DNA of 64,000 nucleotides, from NCBI GenBank assembly GCA_014607495.2, contig CP053175.1, positions 6,696,001-6,760,000 on the forward strand, in the 5' to 3' direction. Positions 11,641-26,400 of this stretch are shown here, piece after piece. Position 1 is the first letter of the stretch, and the number at the start of each line of letters is the position of its first letter. Source of the stretch: Carposina sasakii. Taxonomy: Eukaryota > Arthropoda > Insecta > Lepidoptera > Carposinidae. A model generated the notes under the pieces. The model was given only the letters and a program-made list of their open reading frames with translations, was not told where the DNA came from and did no database searches. Both the position numbers and the translations under genes were made by a program.

Positions 11641-13935
11641 TACCGAATTATCGTAGTTTTACGTACTTAAGGTAAATCGTTATAGAAATAACTTATTATT
11701 TCATAGGCACTTTATGTAGTTTCTACAGATATAACTTTTTGCCGCCATGCGTTTCGCACAACGTATTCTTATACCTAAACTGCCAGACAATGGTAATCAT
11801 TCATACAGCCAAGACGACTATTAGGGGCAAACCCATTGAGTTTAGTATCTTTACTCTAAGGGCAAACCACACCGGCCTCCTTATTACCTAACTAGCAAAA
11901 GCAAAGCGATAGCTAAAATTGTACAAAAATCTCAAGGCGAATATTGTACAATTTTGAAGTCTCGCGGCGACGCGCGCGGACTCGCGGCACCGCAAGGGGC
12001 CTCGGGCAGCCGCGAGCATATTCCTCCGACAGACAAGCGTCCTTTTCGAAGTTTTCAAGCGATAGACTAGTAGTTATAATATGTCAAATAGTTTAAAATT
12101 ATTTTACACTGAAAGTGCTCGCCGCGTCGCTGCCGGCCGCTGCCTTCCAGTGTGGCTCGGCCCTTAAGTTTTATGTATAGACCAAAACAATATGACAAAG
12201 GCAAAACTTACCCACTACATAGCCTTCAGGAAATCTTGTATGGGATATTTATAGGTGGGTACTTAAATAAAATAATAAATTAATCATACATTTAGAAAAT
12301 CATATATGTATTTTAATTTCGTCTTTCAGATTTCTACACTATCATATAATTTTGGAATGTATAAAAATACAGTGTGAGCATCAAATAATGATTATACTTA
12401 CAGGCATTTACAGTAGGTTATGATATCACCTTAAAATTAACGATAGAAACCTTAGAATATAAATTCCCAGATTTATAATATTAATGGTAACAAAATAGCA
12501 GATTGTTATGGATCTTACACACTATGCCGGTGGTACAAACAATACCGCATAGTGTGTAGGGTCCCTTAGAGAAGAAGGCATCAATGGCAAGCTCTAAGAA
12601 ACACAAATTATGATAAATATTATCCTCTTTCTTATAACTCCTAAATCTATTTGGGTTCGACCACGATAATAATATTATTTTACTTATTTTCTTACCTCGT
12701 ATCTGTATATTTATAAAGTACTGTTTTTTTTTTGTTAACATAATTATAACAGATGAACAATATTTATTCATCAATAACATAGACACAGTTTGATTTATCT
12801 CAAATTACTATAATAATAATATATTTACAATACAATTATTTAAAACTAATCTTATACAACTACAAATGCATTTAGGAGCAAGTTACGACATTAATTTCAA
12901 CAGTTATTTTAATTTGTATTCAAAAATAAATATATGAGAAAGTCCTAATACCTATTTGAAACTAATATCTTTCTAATGCCGCGTTCTATCAAGATTAGAA
13001 AACTAAATTATGTTTTTTTATCATCTACGTTGGATATTGTAAGAATTTGCTGAAGTTGTTGTTAATTAATTTCACTGACTGTTATAATAAATATTATTTG
13101 TAGAAAAATGTTAACTACCACTGCTTCTTTGTTTACATTATTTTTTATGCCAGAAAACAGTCTATAGTTGCTACATTAGTTTAAAAGGTAAACTAGTTCT
13201 TAGATATTTGCTTCAAATAGATATTCCGAATGCCTTCTCTAGTACACATATCCATGGTCGTATTATACTCGTATTGTGTCATAAATCCAAATATTAGTTT
13301 CCGTATTAAATAACTTGTTACATCTTGATACTATTTCCGTCCCTATTTATCACAGTACTGTGGGCATAAATCCGTTCTTTTCCTTCCTAAACAATAATGT
13401 CATAGATCTTAAAACTTACGTTAAATTTTGAAACTGTTGAATTTGTCTTTATTTTACAAAATTTTAATTAAATCTTTGATTTTGACGTTCATGTCTACAA
13501 GAAAATTTTGAAAAATATTCCACAGAGAAGAAATTAAATTAAATTCATAAATTAGATTTATTTTATATCACATTTTTATATTAGTTCCTACAAATAAAAA
13601 ACTACTGAATCAATTTTAATAGAATTTGGTATGTAGATAGAGTAGACCTTGGAACTGCGCATAGGTTACGTGTAATCGCGAAAACATGGTTAAAATAAGT
13701 GATGAAAGTTTTTATAGAAGTTCGTTATCGTCAAAGATAAAATAGTCCACACGGACAGAGTCGCGGGCAATAGCTTGTAACTTCACAAACAAAATGTAAG
13801 AAACATGTAATACGGTGCTACTAATAAACCGTGTCTGAATTATAACACAACATTGACAGCAAAATGTTTGAAACACCTGTCAAATTAAGTATTGTTTAGC
13901 TTATACTATACAATGTTTTTTATTAGTAAGGTCTA
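11641..13935. other. Intergenic, convergent 3' ends
   Basis: Between the convergent DUF1349 and MADF-BESS genes. It holds half of a GCAAAGCGATAGC-type MITE (11873-11960), a GC-rich patch (11955-12170) and a degenerate Helitron 3' end (GTCCACACGGACAGAGTCGC, about 13745-13780). I see no gene. Confidence 0.6.
11873..11960. mobile_element. MITE family E, left half only
   Basis: CCTTATTACCTAACTAGC and AAAGCAAAGCGATAGC followed by AAATTGTACAAAAATC match the left arms at 53832 and 55584. The right arm is absent; the sequence passes into a GC-rich patch. Confidence 0.55.
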
Positions 13936-14177
13936 CAGGGTGTAACAGAAAGGGTATGTTAAGCGAAAAGCTGTATAACCTATTTCCAAAATTTGAGACT
14001 CGAAATCACATTTTTATTTTTCAAGTTTGTATGAAAATTCCTGAGATATTTAAAAATTCTCCATACTATCGGGAAAAATAAACATGTGATTTCGGATCTC
14101 AAATTTTGTGGATAGGTTCTCTATAGTGGGCTATTTATATAGCTTTTCGCTTAACATACCCTTTTTGTTACACCCTG
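13936..14177. mobile_element. MITE family B (CAGGGTGTAACA foldback), copy 1
   Basis: CAGGGTGTAACAGAAAGGGT and its inverse (ACCCTTTTTGTTACACCCTG) close a nearly palindromic 242-bp element. Internal arms repeat GTTAAGCGAAAAGCT and AATTTGAGAYYCGAAATCAC. TA on the left and TATA on the right suggest TA targeting. It sits in the presumed 3' region of the MADF-BESS gene. Confidence 0.8.
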
Positions 14178-14427
14178 TATACATAAATATGTAGTAGGTG
14201 TACTTATAGGCGTCGACATGAAACCTAGCTATCTTTTTGCATTGTTTTATCTTATTTGTTTCTACATTTTTATTCATATCTATCACGCATAAGAGTAAAT
14301 TAACATGAATTTACATACTTAATAACATTCAGAATACTTACTACCTACTATATGGCGGGGACACAATATTTGGATGTTTTTTTAATGATAACAAAGATAT
14401 TAAAAATTACCGGTAAATATGAGTTAT

Positions 14428-17400
14428 TTAACTTGGTAGCTCCTCTGGTTCAGTTTTTATAGTGGTTTGCAGTGCAGGCGCCATGGGTTTCGGTTTTGAC
14501 CGTTCTAGGTTGTATATCTGGAAAATAAAATATATTTTTTTAATATTAATATACCTACAGAGAGATATTTAGATACTTAAGTAGGTATGTAGGTAAAAGT
14601 TTATGATGTTTAATAAAGATTTCCTAACTATATAACGGTGATTTTCACACTAGGTTGTGAAAAATATAGCTAATGAAAATAAAAAAATTATTGCAGCAAA
14701 GCCATCTTACGTAGACAGAACTGCAGTCCAATACAAATCCTAGAACGCGATATCGAAGTTTCACACAATGATTGGAATATATAATAGATACGCACAGTAC
14801 ACCTGTACTTGTAACAAGGGCCAAACTAATATTAGTGGCCCGGTGGGGCCGGAAGCGCTTTTCTTGGGGAAAAATACAGGGTGGTTTTTGGTAGTCAACG
14901 TTCCCGAAAACTACGGAATCTCCTCATCATCACGATCATTTTTCTCCATGGAAGCATATCTGGGAAGTGTCTGGTTTCCAAAATATTAGGGTCCAAAATT
15001 GAGTAAATAGACTGCGTTTTTCTGCATAAATGCACATAGACGCGCGTAGCAGGATTTTTTCACGAAAAATAATTAATATCTGTCTATAAAAAAACTAACA
15101 TAAACACTAGACACTATAAATTTCGCACGAACAAGGAATTTAAAATTTAAAAAAAAAAATAATAATAATTTCCCAGCATTTTTTTTGGCATAAACTTACT
15201 TTATTTCATGTATAGAGTACGTACCCTTCGTTAAAGGTGGCCACAAAAAAACATTCTGTATAGTAAATGAAAATAAAATATGAACAAGAAGATGACACGT
15301 GTAGCTTTTTCCGAATTTCGATAATTATTGCGAATTATTAATAAATTAGACCATCATTTTATAAAACAAGAGTACATTTATTTATTATTAACTTCATGTA
15401 CTTATATGCATGTAAGTACATATTATTATAATGTGCACGTACCCTCATGAACTGCGGCGTGGTGAGCTGTGCGACGCTGGTGGCGCCCTCTATGTCGTCC
15501 GCGGGGGACGCGGGGAGAGGGGGTTCCGCGTCTGATGGCGGCCGGACCTGAGGACAAAGTTGGATATTGAAACAAAATTAAGAAAAAAAAATCGAATATA
15601 ACGTCAAGTTTGCAGAGAGAAATCTCTTTTAGAGATAAGCTCGCCGTTGTACTACATATTTCTTTAAAATAGCTGTCTAAGATAGATATTATGTGTGGAA
15701 TAAAGAATGACCTGACCGTAATTATATCGCTCATTTGGTGCAATAATGACACAACTAATTTTTTTTTAAATTCTGACGAAATTGAAAAAAAATATATATC
15801 TACACTCTTATCGTAGAATTAATATGCAGATTTACAGTTTAGCATTATTTTTGCAGTTGTGTCAATGTTGCACCAAATGAGCGATATCTCAATAGACATG
15901 AGCCAACTGCGCGGGATATATTATTATGCACAAGCGTGTGCGCAAACAGATGCACTCTCATATTCCGATAGTATGGTAAGTCACTTCGAGAGATCAGGCG
16001 CAGACCAACGGTTTTACGTGCTTTCCGAGGCACGAGCTAAGTGATAATTTTACAACATTAAAATTCGTACATGAAACAAATTGAGTAGTACAGTCCCGTG
16101 ACTAAGACAAAACTTACGCCGCCCAATCGGAAGGCCCACGTGATAACCATTGGGCTATCACCGCTTTGAGATGTAATGCTTAGCTTGAATTAAAAAAAAA
16201 TAACTAGTAGATCCGCGTGGACTGCAGAAAAAACAAAATGTCGAAATTATCAAGCACCGGTAGCATGGCAAAAACGCGACGCGGGTTTTTTATCAACCGC
16301 GCGCGTTTCCAGTCAACAAATGCGAGAATGGCAATAAGAGAGATTCGGAACAGCCGCGCGACGCGTCTTGAAATGTGAACCGTCATTTTGTCGCGAATTT
16401 TGACATTTAGGCGTCGCAAAATGCGCGATTTACGTGAGTCGCGGACGGCATGCTATTGGTGCAGGATAAAAATATTTTCCCGGGATAAATTGTAGCCTAT
16501 TGTCTATTCTGATATGTAAGCTATTTTATATTGATGTGAATTCATCAAAATCCATTCAGTAGTTTTTGCATGAAAAAGCAACAAACATCCTCACAAACTT
16601 TCGCGTTTATTAAATTAGTAGGATATAATAAAGCTCCCTTGTAACATACCTTCCTAGGTCTGCCCGGACCACGTCGCTTGGCTTGTACTGGCAAAGGAGA
16701 CGGCGATCGAGGGGCCTGAAAATACAAAGAAATATATAAAAATAAACAAGTTCTGCAAATCCAGTTTTCAGTTTTTGCACATAATAATGTAGTGTGATTT
16801 TCGGGAGTCAACACGGGAGACACAGGTTATATAAAAAAACGAGCTGTAGGTAACAATAGCGTTTGAAATAAGGGATGAACGTATTTCCTACCATCACTCA
16901 CCCGAGCACACTCAAGGGACAAGAAACCGCTAAGAATAGACACGTATCCAACTCACCTTCCGTTTCCTAACCGGCCGGCTGCCATCGGCCGATCGAGTAG
17001 TCATAGACAACCTAGACTCGAGCGCTTTGGGACTCGTGGTGGAGTTGACAGTGTCTACCGCCTCTTCCTTTGGTATCGCTAGTCGTGTTGTGAAATAACT
17101 GTCCTCCGCTTTTCGTAGGGCTTCGAAACATTTGTGCCCTTGGAGCGCGTATCTGGAATATAAAAAAGGTTAGATTACAAGTTTTACATACACACATACA
17201 TATAATCACGCCTTTATCCCTTACGGGGTAGGCAGAGCACCAAGGGCCGATAGAACCACATGGTGCCACTTCTGACCAATTTTGAGGGTATAGTTGAGAT
17301 GTACAAGTTCGGTTAGTAGTGACAGGTGGTCAGCCCATCGCCTACAAAACACCAAGACCCTCTTGTCCCTCTACTGACTTGTACAGTATGCCCGGGAAGA

Positions 17401-20400
17401 GAAGCAACTTTTAGTCAAATTAATAGACTTAGTGTCACACTCACACGATTAAGTCGAATCAATGATAGGTAGGTAATCAAGCTCAAATGCGACAAGCCTT
17501 TAAGGCGCTAGCGCGAGCTAAAGAAATATACATGCTTACCATGGAGAGGAAATAAAAGAGGAGCAGCGGCTAAGTATATTTTCATACAAAAATAGTGTGC
17601 CGCGGAGCGGGGGTGAAGTATGGGACGAGGGGAGCATCCTTACACTGTAGCCCTGCCCATTTACATAGAAACCACCTTGTAGTGACTAGCCAAACTACTT
17701 GCATAAGCGTGTGGTTATAGCTACTGCGTTACACACACTGGCCCTGAAGCTCCGCCCCTATCATGACGTCATGGCCTCACGATTGCCACACGACTCAGTT
17801 CATAGTCCCACCTCCTCTTTTATACCTTCTCCGTGATACTTACACTCGAAAAACATAACCCTCCTTCTAGCTCTGCCAGGTAATAGACTGAAAAAACACT
17901 CACCTAATAATCTTCAACACTTCTATACGGCAGAGCAATCGAGTATCGTCATTCATCTTTTTAAACAGCGGCAGCAAAGAATTCATAAACAGCTTATCAT
18001 CATCAAAATGAGCATCCGGCAAAATCGACGGCATGTTCGCATCAATCTTGATCTCCAAAGAGGACTTGTCTATGGTCGACTGACTGCACTTGTCCATTGT
18101 CTCTGGTTTGTCTTTCGGCGTTTCCGGTCTCGTTTTCAAATCGAGCGGTTTATCTATGACTTCCGTTTTGATTTTTGGCGCCAAGTCCTCGTTTGGCGCG
18201 TGTTGTGGCGAGCTTGAGAGTTCAGAGGGCGAATCGTATTTATCTTGAGAGTATCTCGGTTTTCTGTGAAAGATAAGTGTCGTTAGCGCTTGCTAAGCAC
18301 GTTATTAGTTAAATACCGGGATCGGTAAATACGTAGCTTAATTATCTATTTTAGAGAATTATTTCTTTTTATGGCTTTCCGAGCTGCAACGCCATGCCGC
18401 TCATTTGGAGCAACAATGAGAGAACTCTAAATATGTGAAACCAACCAAATTACACAAAAACTTACTACGCTCCTAACATAAACTACTATGACGACTACTG
18501 GCGTACATTTGTCAGTGATGACTCCTGGAGACACGTTATTCTTTTTTTATTCTTTTTATTTTGGGGGATAATGGGCGTGACGAATATGTAATGTGTGAAA
18601 GAGGGCGGCTGGGATTGACTAGATGACAAAAACGGGAGAACGAGCCTTGTGGCGCGCTCTGGGGGAGGCATGTGACCAGCAGCGGACTGCAATAGGCTGA
18701 CGATTGATATAAAAAAATGGTATTTATTCTCTCAAAATCATAATATAAATAAATATATAATATATGGCAGGTATACCTAGACAGACACTAAACCTGTAGA
18801 CACTTACTTGGTCTGCAAAGCTCGCAGCAGGAAGTACATCTGTCGACTGTACCCATGCCGACGACGCCCGTGGCGCACAGCTCGGGCGGCGTGCACTTGC
18901 CCTGCCGATACGAGGGCAGGTATAGCTATAGAAGGCTGTAGACACTTACTTGGTCTGCAGAGCTCGCAGCAGGAAGTGCATCTGTCGACATCTGACGTGG
19001 CGGTGAAGAGTTTGGGCGCGCGGGCACTTGCCCTGCCGATACGAGGGCAGATATACCTAGACAGACACTGGACCTGTACACACTTACTTGGTCTGCAAAG
19101 CTCGCAGCAGGAAGTGCATCTGTCGACTGTACCCATGCCGACGGCTGCCAGCGGCGCAAAGCTCGGGCGGCATGCACTTGCCCTGCCGATACGCTTTGGT
19201 GTACGAGTCGCGGATCGAGCGCCATCGCTTCTGCACTTCTTTGCCTGGGAGAATAGATATAATAACTTCTTTATTGTACTTTACAGAGTGTTTTTTCGTT
19301 GCCACCCTTAACGAAGGGTACGTACTCTATACATCAAATAAAGTAAGTTTATACAAAAAAAAAATGCTGAGTAAAGATGTAAATTAAAAAAAAAAAAAAA
19401 TCTTGATAGGGAAAAATTTATAGTGTCCAGTGTTTATGCTAGTTTTTTCATAGACAGATATTATTTCTCTTGAAAAAATCTTGCAACGCGCGTCTATGTG
19501 CATTTATGCAGAAAAACGCAGTATATTTACTGAACTTTGGACCCTAATATCTTGGGAACCAGACACTTCCCAGGTATGCTTCCATGGAGAAAAATAATCG
19601 TGATGATGAGGAGATTCCGTAGTTTTCGGGAACGTTAACGACCAAAAATCACCCTGTATTTGTTTAGTTTACTAAGGTCCGCAGAGGCTGGAGGCTTTCT
19701 TAAAGCCTAGCGAGTAACAAAGTGAATCAAACATTCTAGAATGGCCGTATTTCCATCCCATCGGACTATGAGAGTGAGGGAATAGAGTGCACCTGTGTCT
19801 TCGCACACACTTGTGCACTATAATATCTCCTGCGCACTTGGCTTATCTTCTTTAAGATTTACCGCCATGACCGAAATTCAGTCGAAGACATTATTTTTAT
19901 ACATATCGGTTTAATTTAAAGGCAATAGCGACATCAAATAAATTATACATGGCAAAAAACAAAATAAATAATAGTAGATGGTTCTATGTCTGATATGCAG
20001 TCTGTTATGTACCTATGCCATTATTTCTGTGTTAAAAAGGTAGTTTCCTATGAAAGTCATGCTAAAATACAGAATAACTTGATAAGTAAATTAAGTATTA
20101 ACTTCATTACTTTACATTTTAAAGTCGTTACTCCTCTTATAAGTAGATATCTAGATAAAATTTTTCTCACCCAAACGAGTTCGGCAAACGTCTAAGTCAA
20201 GTTGAAGGCTAAAACTGATACTTGTATATAATTATAATAACTTCTATCGTCTTCTATACAAGGTGTAACAAAAAGGGTATGTTAAGCGAAAAGCTATGTA
20301 AATAGCCCACTGTAGAGAACATATTCACAAAATTTGAGACCCGAAATCACATGTTTATTTTTCCCGATAGTATGGAGAATTTTTAAATATCTCAGGAATT

Positions 20401-23400
20401 TTGATACAATCTTGAAAAAAAAAAATGTGATTTCGAGTCTCAAATTTTGGAAATAGGTCTCTAGAAAAGCTATGTAAATAGCCCACTATATAGTGGGCTA
20501 TTTACATAGCTTTTCGCTTAACATACCCTTTCTGTTACATCCTGTATATTAATACATTTATGTTTTTAAATGGCATTTTTTGTAAGACTAGAGAAATATA
20601 CTCAGGAAATAATTATACTCATTGATATTGAGAGGCATTAGTATTATTTTTAGTAAGTAAAAGCGATTTATAAACGAGTAATATAAGTAGCTAAGTAATT
20701 TTAGTACTTATAAGGTTGTGTAGCATCTAGTTGCATGGTTTGAATAGATTACAGGTAGATTTTTTATCCCCTTACAATTATTTCCTTGCATTTAAATAAT
20801 TACCTACCTAGTAGGTACTACGTACGATATCAATATACCTAAAACCTATTTTATAATGTTATAACACGTGAAAGTAAATTAATTAAATAGGTATCAGTGA
20901 AATTGGCATATTTTATTAATAAAAAAATATATAAATAACATACTTATTAATAAGACGATATAATTATTAATTATACATATTGGTATCAAATGAAGTTAAT
21001 ATTTTATATCTATTTTTTATGAATAATTATTCAATTATAATTGCTAATGTTGCAATAAGATTACAGCTGGAAGCACGCCTGACAAATTCAATAAAAAATA
21101 ATAAATAAACTAAAGTTTTGACATACATTTTCCGATATAATATAGCAAAGGAATAGGAATTAATTCTAAAAATAACGCTCTCCGTCCTTACATAACGCAA
21201 TACGCTTTGAGTTGCCGAGCTAGCAGGTGAGTACACCCGCCCACACTTCCAACTACACTACACTATCAGCGCTATACCAACAAACAAAATAGCGCAGCGA
21301 CTTCTATTGCCCACTGTAAGTACACCAGTAAGCGTCTTATGCGTCAAACGAATTCAATGCAATTTCAACTTTGCTTATAACGCAATAGATCCAATTTGAT
21401 TCCATAGTGGGGCAAGCGATTTTGCCGTTCTACAATTTTTGAGCTATCAACGAATGTAAAACTGCGTTTACTTTATCTATTCGAGTGATAAGGCACCTAC
21501 CTTATCGATTCGCAATATCATGTCGTTTTTGTGTTTCTAACGTAATTGCTTGCTGCGGTCGAAAATATTGACCGGTTTGGCTAAAATACGCAGAGTAATA
21601 AAACATATACATACACTAATGGCCCTCGACATCGTACACGCTATAATAAACGCCGGTCCGTGTATTTAAAATTTTGAAAATATTCTGCACACTTTACTCA
21701 TCATCTTCCTGCCCTCATCCCAATATTTTTGGGATCGGAGAAATATGGTTTAGTTTGAAACTCACATTGAAAAAGATTTGCTCTACACTTAACTAGCTAA
21801 AATATTATATCAACTTAATACCGGGACCTTAAATAAGCTTAGTAAAAATAAAATAAGAATATAAAACTGAAATACATATCTCACAATAGTATAGTTACGG
21901 CAAGAGACATACTCCGAAATTATTAATCTTTCAGACGAATTTCAATTTCGCTCAAACTCAACAAAAATTACCCTTTTTGAGAGTGAAAACAAAGTATAAC
22001 AACAACTCGCGATTCTAAAGAAAAGTTTCACGTTTTTCCTCAAAAAATTTATATAATTACACGGTTTTATAAATATGTTATACATTTAATATACTTACAA
22101 AATGCCTTTTAAAAAAAGGTGAAATATGTAACTTCAACATCTTGCCTAATATCAGCCTACGTAGGGCCTCGCTGTACAACGAGAAAAGTTACTAAGTACA
22201 CTTTAGGTATATTTTTTGTATTATTATTTTATATTTTGTAGTCGATCGTTGATGGACTACATGTAGCGTGGGTAATGATTCACTTTTACTTTATAAATAA
22301 TTGAATAACAGTAATATATCATTTTTAATATTGAATATATATCCGTACTTGTTTAAGTTTGGACCAAGGCATTCTGTTAGCATAAGGTGCACAATTTTAT
22401 AATATACGGAAGTATATAAATAGTTAATACGCAAGATTATATTTTATAATATATAGGTAGGTACTTAAGTAGTTAATACTTTTTTCCTAAACAAAAAATA
22501 ACTTATTAATCATACCACCGACGTAATTATTCGTAAATAATTTACATAAATACTTCTCACGAGTGCAGTTATCAGAAACGAAAGGCCGTATCTCACGGCG
22601 GCCATCTTATAATAGCCTGGTAAACAAAACGCGATACCGTATAATACAATAAAGTATACAATATATAATATAGTTCAGTTTAATAATTTTAAACACATAA
22701 CCTACATACGAGTAATACGTAAATAATATAATCATGTATGTACAAATGTCCTAAAATATAATGATACGTATTTTTTGTTTATTTGGTACTATTAAATTTT
22801 AATATGTACCTACCTGCAAAAATAAACAAAAATGTACCTTCTTCATGCATTTTTTTAACTTATGCGGAACAAATTATTTTATTCTAATTATTTTTTTACT
22901 TTTTATTGTACTTATTTATAACATTATAAATAATAGAACTATAAGTAGTGTTATTTCTTATTTGTGCAATTATTTTAAGGCATCAGCATAATAAATTGAT
23001 CTCGCAGTCAAACGGTTTTATACACGACCAGCCAAGAAGTAAGAAAAAAAAATCTCAATTTTTTTTCACCTATACATATAATAAAATTGTAACGGATCGA
23101 TGTTTGTGCACGCTAATCTCAGAAACGGCTGGACCGATTTCGATGCAGTTTTCAGGAATACAATTGTGACAGGTCCCACTTAACGTATAGGCTACTTTTT
23201 ATCCCGGGAAAATGTTTTTATCCCGGATAATTTAGACATTTTGTTTTTTCTGCAGTCCACGCGGACGGAGTCGCGGGCGCCCACTAGTAATTATAATAAA
23301 TACTGGAGCACAATATTTCATTAAAAACAAAGGAAAATAATGTTTTAGCATTTTCCTTTTTATCAGTAAGTATTAAATTATACATTTTATGTGATGAGTA

Positions 23401-26400
23401 GCGAAAACACTTTGAATTATTAATACTTTTAATTTAATATTATTTTTACAAGATTTTAGGAGTTGGATTTGGAATCGAAGTTGGTATGGGACTGTCCTGT
23501 GGAATGGGTGCCGGGATTATTTATACATGAGAGTTTCGGGAAGGGAGGGTTGGAAAGGATTCTGGGATATATAACGCATACAAATGGCCGGTGGCTTATC
23601 TAATTCTCTTTTGTGTTTCATTATTCTTATTATGGGTGGTAATTAGATAAATTAAAGTAGGTTCAAAAATGCTGGTAGTAGTAAGTATGTTTTTAGAATT
23701 TTTGAATTATATTTCTTTTGAAGTCTTTTTTGTCCCTTAATTAGATTATTGGGTAAATATTTTTTTTCTTTTTAGCCATTAACTTAAATGTTATATTATA
23801 AGAATTAAATGAAATTGTATATTTTAACCAATTATCAAAACGGGAAACTGCATTTTAGAAAATAATAGCGTTCAGCCATTGCCATCGGTCTACTGGCCTA
23901 TCGGGTGTCTCATTTGACAGTTCATGTGATGATCACGCATTGAAACTTAATTACTCGTAAGTGGCATTTATGTGGTTTTTTTGTTTTGTCTTGTTTAAAG
24001 TCACCTCGTTTTTATTGTTTGGCATCGGTTTCATTCTGGGGTGCGAACATAGAAAGTAACATACTATGCACTAAGCCACGTCCATTTTATTAGTTGTTTT
24101 AATGTTAATTTTATTTTATCATTTTTAAATGAGTGATCATCACTATGAACTATCAAAAGCTATAAGAACTATCAAGAGCAATAGCAAGTGATAGTTATAT
24201 CACTTATTTCTTGTATTCCATGAGAGGAAAAAAATCGTACCAGTTATTAGTTCAGTCCTGAGTCGAATTGTTTTCTCTTAACGGTCTTTATTTTCCTTGT
24301 GCAAATTTTATTATTTTTACATGTTAGTTAAGTTAATTCACAAGAATAGTACATTTACACAAACCTGTACCTACAAGATAAATCACAAGGTCATAATAGT
24401 AAGTGCATTTATAAGCAAAGGATATTATTATAAGTTTTTGTACTAATTTCACGTCAGTTTATGCCGTCTTTAAAATGATTAAAAAAAAAAATACATTATC
24501 TACCAATTTATTATTAAGCAAATTCACAAACTAGGCAGCCTAATCTAAAATGTTGAACCATTTTCCTTAAAGTTAAAAAGAAAAAAAACACGTTCCGATT
24601 CACGTACAACCGGTAAAAATGCACAATAATTTACAAGTTTTAAATTTAATTATTCGAACACGGAGCGTTGCTCTGACGAACGACTCTATAGAGAATCTCT
24701 TTTCAAATACTGCCATATCGACTCAGACGGAACGCCCGCTCCGTCACTCAAGTCATGCAACTAAAATGGGAACTGTTTTACATCTTATAGCGAAACACTA
24801 GTAAGACATCGATAGTGGCACCGCTTCTGTCGGACTTTAGTCGGAATTCGCTTTAGCGTGTCTGCTCTAAAACAGTCAACCATTCATTCGAATACACCAA
24901 AGCCACTAATTTATTTGCAAAACTGCTGATAAAAGTATACTTAACAATGTTACCGGCACAGTTACGCGACGACTAGTTTTATGTTATTTTACCATTCAAT
25001 TACAAATTATGATTATGGAATCTAAAATTTTGTATAAACTTATTTTAATGGAGATGAAAGGTAATTTTATGATAAATAGGTTCCTTATTTGACAGACGAT
25101 AAGCTACGTTATATTATATGACACACGTACACCAAACCGATTTGTGATGATGACTCAATGGGCGTTTGGACGCAAAAAATATGACCAAGTTTAAGTTATT
25201 GGCACATTTAGTTTTAACATGAGCTAAGTAAGTAGCTTTATGTTGAAAGAGATTACCTATTTTATAAGCCAGAAAAACATAGTACACAATCAAGACTAGG
25301 TTATATAATGAAGGTGACGATTTGTTAAAACTAGGGTTTATGTAGCAAAAAATTATATAAATGGAACAAAAAAATACATTTACATCTACCGGGATTGGCA
25401 CACCACTCATTCCCGCCTCTGCAACTCCTGTGAGCCAGGATCAACAGAGGCGACCGGAAAAATGCATAACATAGCATAGAAAATCCCGGGGAACCTCACT
25501 AGCGACTATAAAACATTAAAACTAATAGAAAAACAGAATGTGAAGTATGAAGATAGGTATGCGTAATATTACATTAAGCACTGACTGACAATATTATTAC
25601 AATTGGAATATACGGCTACTTTATGTTACCTATGAGTTATTATGCCAATAATAAGTGTGACAAAATTCTTTGAAGGCACGGAAATTGTGCTTAGATGAGA
25701 TAAGGTCATAATGATAAATCGGTCTGGAGACAGATTCAATAGAACATTTGATTACGGGCATTAGACCAAATGCCCATAATCTACATTTACATCTACTATA
25801 GACAACCTAAACCGCTGATGTTAGAGACCTGTAACTTAGAGGACAACAGTCCAAAAATCAGAGTGCAAAACCCCCTGTAGCCTTGTGGCGTGCCCTGGGG
25901 GATGCCTACGTCGAGCAGTGGACTACGATAGGCTAAAGAAGAAGAAGAACTTAGAGGGTGTGTTCTTGTATGACGTAGGCATCCGATAAGAAAAGCTTTT
26001 CCGAAATTCCCACAGGAACGGGAAATTATGGGAATTCTGAAGTTTAAGCGGACAATGTCGTCGGGGGTAGGGTGATAATTATAATAATACATGTATAGTT
26101 GAAATTAGATGTGATGTACCTTCAATAATTTTTAAACTCAATATAATAATTAGGGCATAGGTAATAGGACGTACCGTACTGCGCAGTAATGCTTCCCGTC
26201 ACAGGTGATCTGACCTGATTTACAAAAGCCCATCCACCGTATAGGCACATTAGTATTTTAGGACATTTTACTAAATTAGAGAATTTTGCTTGTATTTAAA
26301 CGATTCGAGATAAACATCAAACGTATAAATACATAAAGTGAATTATTTGCAATATAATTAGATATTACCTATTCATTTTTATTTTTAACTATATTATACA

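Noticed and set aside
12481..12786. 101-codon minus-strand frame in the convergent intergenic region
   Set aside because: Lysine/isoleucine-rich composition expected from AT-rich DNA; no domain, splice partner or promoter.
18808..19311. 167-codon plus-strand frame with cysteine-rich repeats
   Set aside because: It is the antisense of the tandem MADF exon copies; its repeats come from the triplication.
21180..21330. Possible exon ending CTAGCAG|GTGAGTAC in MADF-BESS intron 1
   Set aside because: A lone donor-like sequence with no acceptor, open frame or promoter support.
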